Assembly (NCBI RefSeq): GCF_009914725.1
Contig: NZ_JAAAWJ010000014.1
Span: 1 to 43,616 of the forward strand
From: Methanogenium sp. MK-MG
Lineage (GTDB): Archaea; Halobacteriota; Methanomicrobia; Methanomicrobiales; Methanomicrobiaceae
Direction: 5' to 3'
Length of the DNA stretch: 43,616 bases
Every line of letters begins with the position of its first letter. Position 1 is the stretch's first letter. Shown here in pieces: positions 16,547 to 24,993 of the stretch. The notes beneath the pieces are model-generated. The model had not been told where the DNA came from and did not search any database. It worked only from the letters and a program-made list of their open reading frames with translations. A program made the position numbers and the translations under genes.

Positions 16547-17815
16547 TCACTCTTTTCTGAGTAAGGTCAGTGCAATCAGGCACCCGACAGCCGCCATCAC
16601 CGCCACATACGGGAAGACACCCGTCCAGCTGCCGGTGGCCGTGCGGATGAAGCCTGCAAGCTGCGGACCAACGAGTGCACCTGCACCGTAGGCCAGAAAG
16701 ACCAGGCCATACATTCGCGGATAGTCAGCGGTCCCGAAGTAGGTGGCCGTCGCGGTGGGGGCAATGGCAAGCCACCCGCCAAGGCATCCCCAGAGAATCG
16801 CAAACGAGACGATATACACCGGGACGGTCGGGGCCGCCCACATCGCAAGCGATGCCCCCCCTATCATCAGAAACGAGATTGCAGCTGTTCTCCCCGGATG
16901 GAGGCGGTCGGTCAGACACCCGAAGACCGGCCGGCCGCCGCCGTTGAATATGGCAAAGAAGGCGACAAGGAGCGTTGCAAGCCCGCCGGTTATCCCCACC
17001 ACCTCTGTCCCCACCGGCTTTGCGATGGATATCGCCATCAGTCCGGCACAGCAGCCGATGAAGTAACAGATCCACAGGCCGTAAAACCGGCGTGACCGGA
17101 GCATTTGGCCCAGACCATCACCGGCAGCATTACGTTCCGTGTCCACGGCAGGCGGCTGCCAGCCCGGCGGCCGCCACCCGTCGGGGGGAAACCGCAGCGG
17201 AACCGCACAGAGGAGCAGGACTGCTGCAAAGGCGATGCCGAAGATGCGGAAGGTCATCATCACCCCGGCCGTCTCCAGCAGATAGCCGGCAACAGTGGCC
17301 GTCACCAGAGCCGACATCCCGAACCCGGCAACCGTGACACCCACTGCAAGGCCGCGGCGGTCCGGGAACCACCGGGAGGCAACCGCGACCGGCACCCCGT
17401 AGGCGATACCCACACCAGCGCCACCCACGACACCATACATGAGGTACAGCATCCAGACCGACGGCGCCACCGAGGCGGACAGCCAGCCAAGACCGGTCAG
17501 AAGACCGCCGAGAGCCACCGCTGCACGCGGGCCGTGGGTGTCAATGAACTTCCCCGCAAGCGGCATCGCAAGTGCAAAGCACGCGAGAAAAACCGAGAAC
17601 GGGAAGAGCACCTCAGATGTAGTCACCTCCCGCCCGAGAAGTCCGGTGTAGTGCGCCGCAAGGGGGCCGACGAAGACACTCCACGAGTAGATACTTCCCA
17701 GACAGAGATTGATGAGAAAACCGATTCCGACCAGTGCCCACCGGCCCCTCACGGCATCCATGCCGGCCACCATCACCGCCGGACGATCCGCTTTGCTCAT
17801 CTGTTTGCCATTCAT
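16547..17815 (-). CDS. MFS transporter, oxalate/formate antiporter (OFA) family
   Basis: 12-helix major facilitator of 422 residues. The first helix GRWALVGIGFLINLCLGSIYSWSVF and the DRRGLAVGVTVAGFG loop are typical of the OFA family, which carries small carboxylates such as formate, oxalate and acetate. The gene is 30 bases downstream of acetyl-CoA synthetase on the same strand, with ribosome site TGAGGTGA 7 bases before the ATG at 17815. Acetate uptake is therefore the natural inference. A poly-T stretch follows the stop on the minus strand (16530-16540). It is convergent with the radical SAM gene. Confidence 0.87.
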   Translation of the reverse strand: MNGKQMSKADRPAVMVAGMDAVRGRWALVGIGFLINLCLGSIYSWSVFVGPLAAHYTGLLGREVTTSEVLFPFSVFLACFALAMPLAGKFIDTHGPRAAVALGGLLTGLGWLSASVAPSVWMLYLMYGVVGGAGVGIAYGVPVAVASRWFPDRRGLAVGVTVAGFGMSALVTATVAGYLLETAGVMMTFRIFGIAFAAVLLLCAVPLRFPPDGWRPPGWQPPAVDTERNAAGDGLGQMLRSRRFYGLWICYFIGCCAGLMAISIAKPVGTEVVGITGGLATLLVAFFAIFNGGGRPVFGCLTDRLHPGRTAAISFLMIGGASLAMWAAPTVPVYIVSFAILWGCLGGWLAIAPTATATYFGTADYPRMYGLVFLAYGAGALVGPQLAGFIRTATGSWTGVFPYVAVMAAVGCLIALTLLRKE

Positions 17816-17845
17816 ATCGTATTCACCTCAAAAAATGGGGAGGAG

Positions 17846-19738
17846 TTACTCCTCCAGTGTCGATATATCTCCCGGGTCCATACCGAGTTCCTGTGCCTTT
17901 AAGACCCGGCGCATGATCTTGCCGCTGCGGGTCTTCGGGAGCGAGTCCACGAAGTCAATTGCAGAAGGCATCGCAATCGGGCCGATGCTCATCCGTACGT
18001 GGTAGATGAGATCAGACTTCAGCTTCTCTGTCGGTGTGTGACCATCGATAAGGATGATAAACGCCTTCACCATCTGGCCCTTCACCGGGTCAGGGAGACC
18101 TATCACCGCTGCCTCTGCCACCGCTTCGTGGGAGACGAGCGCACTCTCCACTTCTGCGGTACCCAGGTTGTGGCCGGAGACGATGATGATGTCATCTGAT
18201 CTCCCGAGGACCATGATGTAGCCATCCTCGTCTTTGACCGCGAGGTCACCTGCCGTGTAGTAGCCGTTTATCGTCTCCCAGTAGGCACGGTAGCGGGCGT
18301 CGTTGCCATTCACCGCCCGCATCTGTGCCGGCCAGGGTTCCTTGATGACCAGCAAACCGCCTGTACCCGGTTCGACCGGATTGCCCTCTGAATCGACCAC
18401 ATCCACGACCACACCAGGTATGGCCCGACCGGCAAATCCCGGTTTCATCGGTTCGCCGACCGTCGTTGTGATCATATGCATCCCGGTTTCAGTCTGCCAC
18501 CAGGTGTCGAGGAGGGGACAGCGGTTCTTCCCGATGACCCGGTAGTACCACTCAAACGCCTCCGGGTTGAGGGGTTCACCCACCGAACCGATGATCCGCA
18601 GGGAGTCAAGGTTGTATTTGTCCGGCCACCCCTCACCGACCCGCATAAACATCCTGATGGCCGTCGGGGCGGTGTAGAAGATGCTCACACCAAAGTCCTC
18701 GATGATGCGCCAGAAGACGCCGGGATCCGGGTAGTCCGGCACGGTCTCGGTGATGAGGACCGTCGCACCCACGGAGAGCGGCCCGTAGATGATGTAACTG
18801 TGGCCGGTGATCCACCCGGGATCTGCCGTACACCAGTGGACATCCTTCTCCTTCATGTCAAAGACATACTTTGTCGTGTAGTAGGCACCGACCATGTATC
18901 CCGCACAGGTGTGGACGATGCCCTTCGGCTGGCCGGTCGTCCCGCTCGTATAGAGGATAAAAAGCGGGTCTTCTGCGTCCATCACCGTTGCTTCACAGGT
19001 GGCATCCCCACTTTCCAGCACTTCATAGAAGTCCACCTCCATCTCACTGAAGAGTTCCGGGCCCGGATCAGACCGGCGGAGGACAATGATCTTCTCCACT
19101 GTCGGGGCATTGACCACCGCATCATCAACGATTGCCTTCAGTGCCACACGTTTGCCGCGGCGATATCCGACATCTGCCGTTATTACCAGTTTTGCCCCTG
19201 AATCACGGATGCGGGCGTTCAGTGCCGACGCCCCGAACCCGCCGTAGACGATGTTGTGAACCGCACCGATTCTCGCACACGCGAGGATGGCGATGATGTG
19301 CTCAGGCACAAACGGCATGTAGAGACAGACCGTGTCCCCCTTTTCGATGCCCATCTTTTTTAGGGCACTTGCAAACCGCATCACCTGCCGGTAGAGCTGG
19401 CGGTAGGTGAACACCCGCTCCTGCCCCTCTTCCTCACCCCGCCAGATGAGAGCCACCTTGTTGCGCCTTTCACCTGTCGCATGCCGGTCAAGGCAGTTAT
19501 GGGTGATATTGAGCTGTGCGTTTGTGAACCACTCCGCGTACGGGGGGTTCCACTTCTTTACGTGGTCCCACTTCCTGAACCATTCGAGTTCATCCGCTAT
19601 CCCTTCCCAGAACCCATCCGGATCACGGAGGAAGCGCTTGTACTCAGTATCATAGTCGCCTATCCACGACTGTTCACGGACCGAAGGGTCAGGGAGGTAG
19701 ACCGTTTCTTCGAGTTTCACATCAAATGAACCTGACAT
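17846..19738 (-). CDS. acsA: acetyl-CoA synthetase (AMP-forming)
   Basis: Converts acetate, ATP and CoA to acetyl-CoA, AMP and diphosphate, the usual entry of acetate into biosynthesis in hydrogenotrophic methanogens. 630 residues, full length. Motifs seen: the adenylate loop YTSGTTGQPKG, DTWWQTETG, GYYTAGDLAVKDEDGYIMVLGR, and the C-terminal PKTRSGKIMRR with the catalytic, acetylatable lysine. The ATG at 19738 has GGTGGG upstream. The promoter TATA (AGAAATATACAT, 19763-19774) overlaps a perfect 16-base palindrome. Co-transcribed with the OFA transporter and divergent from a HTH-PAS regulator. Confidence 0.97.
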   Translation of the reverse strand: MSGSFDVKLEETVYLPDPSVREQSWIGDYDTEYKRFLRDPDGFWEGIADELEWFRKWDHVKKWNPPYAEWFTNAQLNITHNCLDRHATGERRNKVALIWRGEEEGQERVFTYRQLYRQVMRFASALKKMGIEKGDTVCLYMPFVPEHIIAILACARIGAVHNIVYGGFGASALNARIRDSGAKLVITADVGYRRGKRVALKAIVDDAVVNAPTVEKIIVLRRSDPGPELFSEMEVDFYEVLESGDATCEATVMDAEDPLFILYTSGTTGQPKGIVHTCAGYMVGAYYTTKYVFDMKEKDVHWCTADPGWITGHSYIIYGPLSVGATVLITETVPDYPDPGVFWRIIEDFGVSIFYTAPTAIRMFMRVGEGWPDKYNLDSLRIIGSVGEPLNPEAFEWYYRVIGKNRCPLLDTWWQTETGMHMITTTVGEPMKPGFAGRAIPGVVVDVVDSEGNPVEPGTGGLLVIKEPWPAQMRAVNGNDARYRAYWETINGYYTAGDLAVKDEDGYIMVLGRSDDIIIVSGHNLGTAEVESALVSHEAVAEAAVIGLPDPVKGQMVKAFIILIDGHTPTEKLKSDLIYHVRMSIGPIAMPSAIDFVDSLPKTRSGKIMRRVLKAQELGMDPGDISTLEE

Positions 19739-19750
19739 TTCATCCCACCT

Positions 19751-19766
19751 ACATGATTAATCATGT
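19751..19766. promoter_or_regulatory. perfect palindrome ACATGATTAATCATGT at the acs promoter
   Basis: A 16-base perfect inverted repeat 12 bases before the acs start. It begins at the downstream edge of the acs TATA (19763-19774) and covers the stretch between TATA and the expected transcription start. A protein bound here would block initiation. It is a candidate repressor operator. Confidence 0.6.
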
Positions 19767-19832
19767 ATATTTCTTGCTGTGCTGACCCCCTCCCTGAGAT
19801 GTATGAAGACCAAAAAGGAGAGGGACAACTGC

Positions 19833-19847
19833 CAATGCAGTGCATTG
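19833..19847. promoter_or_regulatory. palindrome CAATGCA-G-TGCATTG, upstream operator candidate
   Basis: Perfect 15-base inverted repeat around a single central base. It shares the core ATGCA-N-TGCAT with a second site 65 bases downstream. It lies about 36 bases before the TATA of the HTH-PAS gene. Confidence 0.55.
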
Positions 19848-19870
19848 CCATACCTCTATTAGCGCAATTC

Positions 19871-19880
19871 TGTATAAATA
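19871..19880 (+). promoter_or_regulatory. TATA box of HTH-PAS regulator gene
   Basis: TGTATAAATA, with predicted transcription start near 19902 and a leader of about 43 bases that includes the GGAG site at 19937-19940. Confidence 0.6.
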
Positions 19881-19898
19881 TTCTTCAGGCACAACACA

Positions 19899-19911
19899 TA
19901 TGCACTGCATA
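19899..19911. promoter_or_regulatory. palindrome TATGCA-C-TGCATA at the regulator's start site
   Basis: Perfect 13-base inverted repeat around one base, with the same ATGCA-N-TGCAT core as the site at 19833-19847. It covers the predicted transcription start of the HTH-PAS gene, as expected for an autoregulatory operator. Confidence 0.58.
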
Positions 19912-19944
19912 ACGGGCCGACTGAAAACACAGAGAAGGAGAGAG

Positions 19945-21336
19945 ATGACGCCAGACTGGAAAGAAACAGAGACAATACGCCAATTGTTGCATAAATCGCC
20001 AACAGGGATGACCATCACCGAGATCGCCAACACTCTCGGCATGCACCGCAATACCGCGGCCAGGTACCTGGACATGCTGGTTGCCACCGGAGAGGCCGAC
20101 CGCAAACGCATGGGGCCGGCAAAGGCCTACTTCCCCGCCCGAAGGGTGCCGGTACAGGCCCTTACCCTCGTCACGCCGCCCGCATGCCTCTGCCTGACAG
20201 GCCGCCTGGAGGTGGCAGAGGCCACCCCTGAGGCTGCACGCCTCCTCCACCCCCCGGAGGAGGCAGACTACACCCCCCATACAGCAGTGCCCGCCCCGCT
20301 CTTCAGGGATGACACCTTCCTCACGAAATGCAGGGACGCAGTGGCAGGCACGCCGGGAGAATACCACATCTGCATCACCCAAAACCGGCAGAAGACTGAC
20401 CTGGCCATCCAGCTCATCCCCATCGTCTTTACGAGCGGTGCAGGAGGATGTGCCGTCACCTTCACTGACATCACCGAAAGCGCCGCAGCAGAAGAAGAGC
20501 GGAATACCTGGAAAGAACGCTACACCGCACTCAGTGAAGACCTCACCGAATGGGTCGTCCACATCTCCCCCGCGATGACCATCGACTTTGCAAACGAGGC
20601 ATTCTGTCGTCATGCCGGACGCCCGGCTGACCGCGTGGCAGGCATCCGGTTTCTGCCGGCATTCCAGCCGGATGAACGCCGCCACCTTGACACCCTCATC
20701 GCCTCACTCCTGCCCGGAGAAAGCCCGGTGACAGCAGAGATCCGTGCCATCCGCCGTGACGGGTCTTCCGGCCGGGAAACATGGACCATCCGGCCCCTCG
20801 GCGAACCCGGAGGCCGCATCACCGGGTATCATGCCACCGGCCGTGACATCACGGCCCTGAAACACTGCGAAGAACAAGTCCTCCAGTATCACCAGAACCT
20901 CGAAGAGAATATCCAGAGGCGGACAACAGAGATGCAACAGGCAAACCAGGCACTCATGACCGTCCTTGCAGAAAAAGAAGATCTGGAACGGAAACTGCTC
21001 TTCACCCGCCAGGCCTTTGACCAGGCCTCAGATTCCATCCTCCTCTTCAGTCGTGACGGCAGCATCTGCCAGACAAACCGGACTGCAGAGGAATTTTTGG
21101 GCTACAGGAGAGAAGAACTTGCAGAGTGCACCGTCTTTGACGTAAACCCCTCCCTCACCCGGGAGGCATGGGACAGGATGTGGAACGAACCAGAACCCGG
21201 CAGAAAAGAACGGACCACATCGATTCACCGCAGGCGTGACGGCACCATCTTTGATGTTGACCTCTCCCGAACCTTTGTGAAGGCAGACGGGGAGTTGTAT
21301 TTCTGTTCAATTGCACGGGAGATCAAAAGAGACTGA
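19945..21336 (+). CDS. HTH-PAS transcriptional regulator (one-component sensor)
   Basis: 463 residues. A winged helix-turn-helix (about 8-62: IRQLLHKSPTGMTITEIANTL, then RNTAARYLDMLV) precedes an N-terminal PAS-like region (about 70-180). A second PAS follows (about 195-305: WVVHISPAMTIDFANEAFC). A coiled coil (about 310-365) leads to a third PAS (about 368-460: FDQASDSILLFSRDG). No histidine kinase or receiver domain is present, so it should sense a ligand or redox signal and bind DNA directly. The ATG at 19945 has AGGAG upstream. It is divergent from acs, making it the best candidate for acetate-gene control. Palindromes at 19833 and 19899 fit autoregulation. Confidence 0.82.
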   Translation: MTPDWKETETIRQLLHKSPTGMTITEIANTLGMHRNTAARYLDMLVATGEADRKRMGPAKAYFPARRVPVQALTLVTPPACLCLTGRLEVAEATPEAARLLHPPEEADYTPHTAVPAPLFRDDTFLTKCRDAVAGTPGEYHICITQNRQKTDLAIQLIPIVFTSGAGGCAVTFTDITESAAAEEERNTWKERYTALSEDLTEWVVHISPAMTIDFANEAFCRHAGRPADRVAGIRFLPAFQPDERRHLDTLIASLLPGESPVTAEIRAIRRDGSSGRETWTIRPLGEPGGRITGYHATGRDITALKHCEEQVLQYHQNLEENIQRRTTEMQQANQALMTVLAEKEDLERKLLFTRQAFDQASDSILLFSRDGSICQTNRTAEEFLGYRREELAECTVFDVNPSLTREAWDRMWNEPEPGRKERTTSIHRRRDGTIFDVDLSRTFVKADGELYFCSIAREIKRD

Positions 21337-21477
21337 AATATTCCCGGCCCAAACCCCCTCATGCAGAGGAAACGAACCGGCAATTTCCTTCCAGAACCAG
21401 AATTTCAACGCGGACACCGACACCGGACAGTTGCGAACCGAAAGAACTCGCCATAAACGAACGGGAAAAAACAAAGA

Positions 21478-21549
21478 GGCCGGGGCCGAGATTTGAACCC
21501 GAGTCCAGGGAACCACAATCCCTGAGGATAACCACTACCCTACCCCGGC
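21478..21549 (-). tRNA. tRNA-His (GTG), no encoded G-1
   Basis: 72-base cloverleaf on the minus strand. Acceptor GCCGGGG pairs with CCCCGGC, discriminator C73. Anticodon stem AGGGA/TCCCT carries loop TTGTGGT with anticodon GTG. The T arm has GGTTCAAAT. The base before G1 in the gene is T, so the G-1 identity element needed by HisRS is not encoded and must be added after transcription opposite C73. A T6 run follows the 3' end on the minus strand. Confidence 0.95.
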
Positions 21550-22188
21550 AAGATGCCTTTCTTATTTTGACATTCGCAGTAATTAATCTATCCAATCTGT
21601 TCTGGCACAGCAGAGAGGAAAAAACGCAATTCAACATGAGAACAGGGACACCCGCGATGACAGGCATCAGACCGGGAATAACAGTGCAAACAAACCCGAC
21701 GGTGGCGTATCTAAACGAATCCCCGCTGCATCGCAGGCATATATCCCCACAGATCACCCACCTTCATCACCCATAACGTGGCACCACGTTCAAAACCACA
21801 GATGTGCAACCACCACAAAGGCCGCACATATCCCGAGCTAAGACTGCCATACGGACCCGTGCCCATGGCGCGCCCGGTCGGGGCTGCTCATGGGAGAAGC
21901 CTGAAACCCCACCCATTCCCTGCAGCTGTACCTGAAGTTACCCTCCACCGGAGTTGGATCTGGATCTGTCCACCCTTCCGGGATACCCGGGAGTGCCCTG
22001 AAACACAAAAACGGAGCATCACTAGCCTGCAGATAAGTCCGCATCACAACCACCCACACGAACACCATTAATACTTCAGGTGAACTATTTATATGAAAAC
22101 GCCGCAAAACGGTGCATACCAGAAGAGCGGCGGATGAATTGATAATTTTTTTTTCAAATAACAATACCAGAGACAGAGGGCGGAACGC
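21550..22188. other. 639-base intergenic stretch without a convincing gene
   Basis: Open frames here are short, unlike any family I know, and lack ribosome sites or TATA elements. I see two features: an inverted repeat AACGTGG-CA-CCACGTT (21775-21790), and the IF-2 promoter (CTATTTATAT, 22085-22094). The middle (about 21790-22070) is GC-rich and could hide a non-coding RNA, but no known RNA signature (RNase P, 7S) is visible. Confidence 0.5.
22085..22094 (+). promoter_or_regulatory. TATA box of infB
   Basis: CTATTTATAT about 100 bases before the infB start. The predicted leader is about 73 bases and includes a T8 tract at 22147-22154. Confidence 0.4.
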
Positions 22189-23991
22189 ATGGCAAAAAAG
22201 AAGACGAAAACATCAGAGGCTGCATCATCCATTCGTACACCAGTGGTCTGCGTACTGGGACATGTAGACCATGGAAAGACATCACTACTGGACCGAATAC
22301 GTGGTTCATCGGTGGTGGACCGCGAGGCAGGTGCCATCACCCAGCATATCGGGGCAACCATTGTGCCCCTGGATGCGATCCGAAAGATGAGCAGCACCAG
22401 CGATACGGCAGAGTTTGACATTCCCGGACTGCTGTTTATCGATACACCCGGCCACCATGCCTTCACCACACTGCGCTCACGCGGCGGCGCACTTGCTGAC
22501 ATGGCCATACTCGTGGTGGACATCAACGACGGGTTCCAGCCGCAGACCAGAGAGGCACTCCAGATTCTCCGAAACTTCAAGACCCCGTTCGTCATCGCTG
22601 CCACAAAGATCGACCGTATCCACGGCTGGAGGGTGCAGGAGAATGCACCCTTCCTGAAGACCTACGCAAATCAGAATGAACGGGTGCAGGGGATAATTGA
22701 GACAAAGACCTATGAACTGGTCGGTGAGCTCTCAGAGATGGGATTCAACTGCGACCGTTTTGACCGGGTCAGGGATTTCGCCCGCAATATCGCAATTGTA
22801 CCCATCTCCGGCATCACCGGCGAAGGCCTCCCGGACCTTTTGATGGTGATGATTGGCCTTGCACAGCGATATCTGACAGAGAACCTCACCCTCTCCACCA
22901 CCGGACCCGGGTATGGCACAGTCCTGGAGGTGAAAGAGGAACGGGGCCTCGGGACCACCCTTGATGTCATCCTTATTGACGGCCAGCTGAATGTGGGGGA
23001 CGAGATCGTGGTCGGCGGGGAACGCGGCGTCATCGAGACAAAGGTCCGTTCCCTGTTAAAACCCCGGCCCATGCAGGAGATTCTCACAGAAGACCGGTTT
23101 GAACGGGTGAAACAGGTGACCGCCGCATCCGGTATCAAGGTCTCCGCACCGAAACTGGAAGGGGCCGTCGCCGGTTCACCCCTCCGCGTAGTGCGTGGCA
23201 ACCGCGAGGAGATTGTTGATTCCGTCATCCACGAGATGCAGGACATACAGGTGAACCTCTCAGATGAAGGAATCTTCATCAAGGCCGACACCATCGGTGC
23301 TCTGGAAGCGCTCTCCAAGGAACTCGAAGAGCACAAGATCCCCATCATGCGTGCAGAGGTCGGCCCGATCTCCCGGCATGACATCGTGGAGGTTTCCACC
23401 ATCAAAGACCCCCTCTACTCTGTCATCCTCGCCTTCAACACCACCATACTCCCGGATGCCATCGATATCCTTGCCGAACATGCGATGGGCCATGTGCGCC
23501 TCTTTGAGTCAGACGTCATCTACCATCTCATCGATGACTACATAGACTGGGAAGAGGAGACACGCCGCCTCATGCATAAGAAGAGTTTTGAGAAACTCAT
23601 CCTGCCGGCCAAGATCACTCTCCTCCCGGACTGTGTCTTCCGGCAGTCCAACCCGGCAGTGGTCGGTGTCCGCGTACTGGCCGGAAAACTACAGGCAGGC
23701 GTCAACCTCGTCCTCCCGTCAGGGAAGAGAATCGGCCGGATTAAACAGATGAAGATAGGACAGGAGAATACCAACGAGGCAGACCAGGGAGCCGAAGTGG
23801 CAATCTCCATTGAAGGCCCAACGGTCGGCCGCCAGATAAACGTAGGAGATGACCTCTATGTCGAGATTCCCGAACACCATGTCAAGGTGCTGGAGGGAGA
23901 GATGACCACCCACCTCACCGGAGGGATGATCGACGTTCTGGAGGAGTATACACGAATTAAACGTAAGGAACGGCCGTTCTGGGGCAAGTAA
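22189..23991 (+). CDS. infB: translation initiation factor IF-2 (aIF5B)
   Basis: GTPase that promotes ribosomal subunit joining. 600 residues, the usual archaeal length, without the bacterial N-terminal extension. G1 is GHVDHGKT (24-31), switch region ITQHIGAT, G3 DTPGH (85-89), G4 TKID (139-142). G4 normally reads NKxD; threonine replaces asparagine. The middle and C-terminal domains (GTVLEVKEERGLGTTLDVILIDG and a late GKRIGRIKQMK) are complete. S6e follows after 89 bases with its own promoter. Confidence 0.97.
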   Translation: MAKKKTKTSEAASSIRTPVVCVLGHVDHGKTSLLDRIRGSSVVDREAGAITQHIGATIVPLDAIRKMSSTSDTAEFDIPGLLFIDTPGHHAFTTLRSRGGALADMAILVVDINDGFQPQTREALQILRNFKTPFVIAATKIDRIHGWRVQENAPFLKTYANQNERVQGIIETKTYELVGELSEMGFNCDRFDRVRDFARNIAIVPISGITGEGLPDLLMVMIGLAQRYLTENLTLSTTGPGYGTVLEVKEERGLGTTLDVILIDGQLNVGDEIVVGGERGVIETKVRSLLKPRPMQEILTEDRFERVKQVTAASGIKVSAPKLEGAVAGSPLRVVRGNREEIVDSVIHEMQDIQVNLSDEGIFIKADTIGALEALSKELEEHKIPIMRAEVGPISRHDIVEVSTIKDPLYSVILAFNTTILPDAIDILAEHAMGHVRLFESDVIYHLIDDYIDWEEETRRLMHKKSFEKLILPAKITLLPDCVFRQSNPAVVGVRVLAGKLQAGVNLVLPSGKRIGRIKQMKIGQENTNEADQGAEVAISIEGPTVGRQINVGDDLYVEIPEHHVKVLEGEMTTHLTGGMIDVLEEYTRIKRKERPFWGK

Positions 23992-24024
23992 CACGCCGGG
24001 GCGGCATACATCCGGACTCCACAA

Positions 24025-24071
24025 TTTTTAATAGCATTCAAACAAACATAATAGACACTTTCAGAAAGGAG
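24025..24071 (+). promoter_or_regulatory. promoter and ribosome site of S6e gene
   Basis: TTTTTAATAG (24025-24034) predicts a start near 24056. AAAGGAG (24065-24071) lies 9 bases before the ATG at 24081. Confidence 0.5.
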
Positions 24072-24080
24072 CATTACAAT

Positions 24081-24482
24081 ATGGCAGACTTCAAAGTAGT
24101 TCTCTCTGACCCACAGGAGGGCATTTCATACAAGATTGAGGCGACCGGCGGCATGGCAGGCAGCCTCATTGGCAAGAGCGTAGGCGACATCATTGCAGGC
24201 GATGCACTCGGATTTGCAGGATACCGGATCGCAATCACCGGGGCAACCGACAAGACCGGCATCCCCGCACGCCGCGACCTCCCCGGTCTCACCCGGAGGA
24301 AACTTCTCCTTGCAAATGGCGCCGGCTTCCGCCCCACCTACCACGGGCAGCGCAGAAGAATGACCATCCGCGGAGCGGAGATCAATGGTGACTTTGTCCA
24401 GATCAATGCAAAGGTCGTTGAATATGGCGAAAAGAGCCTGAAGGACTACTTCGCACCTCCTGCAGAAGAGGCAGCAGAGTAA
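24081..24482 (+). CDS. rps6e: 30S ribosomal protein S6e
   Basis: Archaeal/eukaryotic small-subunit protein of 133 residues. The conserved core is complete: FKVVLSDPQEGISYKIE, then GKSVGDIIAGDALGFAGYRIAITGATDKTGIP, then GLTRRKLLLANG. A short acidic-alanine tail (PPAEEAAE) ends the chain. The start has a good Shine-Dalgarno. It is convergent with the DUF2240 gene. Confidence 0.97.
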   Translation: MADFKVVLSDPQEGISYKIEATGGMAGSLIGKSVGDIIAGDALGFAGYRIAITGATDKTGIPARRDLPGLTRRKLLLANGAGFRPTYHGQRRRMTIRGAEINGDFVQINAKVVEYGEKSLKDYFAPPAEEAAE

Positions 24483-24522
24483 CCCTGAAAAAATTTTAAT
24501 ACCTTTTTTGCCGATTTTACAT

Positions 24523-24993
24523 TCAGCAGCCGGAACCGCGTAGTGATTCACGCAGTTTTTCGATGAGATCCTCAAACGGCACCCCATACTTCCGGGCAAG
24601 GATTACCGCACCGGCCTCAGGGAGCAGGCGACCGTCAAACCGGTCGTTGACGAGGGCGTTTATCTCTGCAGCCACCTCTTTTTGAGACACACTCCGTGAC
24701 TCGGCGATACGGACCACCAGGGTCTCACAATAATTTTCACCCTGCACGAAGATATCCTCTGACGGACGGAATCCCAGCGGGATCTCCACCTCTGCCGGAT
24801 TAAAGGAAGGCACCAGTACGCCCCCCTCCTCATGCAGAAGGCCCTCACGCAGGGCAATCGTGATGAGTGCACCCGCCTGATCACGGTTCATCCAGCGCCG
24901 GTCGATTGCAAGAAAATAGATGAATTCAGGGCGGCGCAGCCGGTCCCGGTGCATATGCCTGAAGGGCGCTGCCACAGCAGTCCGCAGGGCCAC
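24523..24993 (-). CDS. DUF2240 family protein
   Basis: 156 residues that match the archaeal DUF2240/COG3612 pattern. It starts LRTAVAAPFRHMHRDRLRRPEFIYFLAIDRRW, followed by a winged-helix-like stretch (ALITIALREGLL) and a C-terminal helical part (VNDRFDGRLLPEAGAVILARKYGV). Function unknown; the N-terminal region resembles a DNA-binding or scaffold helix bundle. The start is GTG, directly after the TAA of the upstream 140-residue gene (TAAGTG), so the two are translationally coupled. Confidence 0.8.
   Translation of the reverse strand: MALRTAVAAPFRHMHRDRLRRPEFIYFLAIDRRWMNRDQAGALITIALREGLLHEEGGVLVPSFNPAEVEIPLGFRPSEDIFVQGENYCETLVVRIAESRSVSQKEVAAEINALVNDRFDGRLLPEAGAVILARKYGVPFEDLIEKLRESLRGSGC

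Noticed and set aside
17105-17902. Open frame of 265 codons opposite the OFA transporter gene
   Set aside because: Basic, low-complexity translation with many R, H and P, typical of the complement of a GC-rich membrane-protein gene. No family resemblance and it spans two real genes.
19885-20685. Open frame of 266 codons opposite the HTH-PAS gene
   Set aside because: Cys/Gly-rich shadow of a coding strand with clear HTH and PAS domains.
19945-21336. PAS histidine kinase
   Set aside because: No H-box or ATPase domain follows the last PAS, and the N terminus is a DNA-binding helix-turn-helix.
21790-22070. RNase P RNA or 7S RNA in the gene-free stretch
   Set aside because: GC-rich but without any of the conserved motifs of those RNAs that I can recognise.
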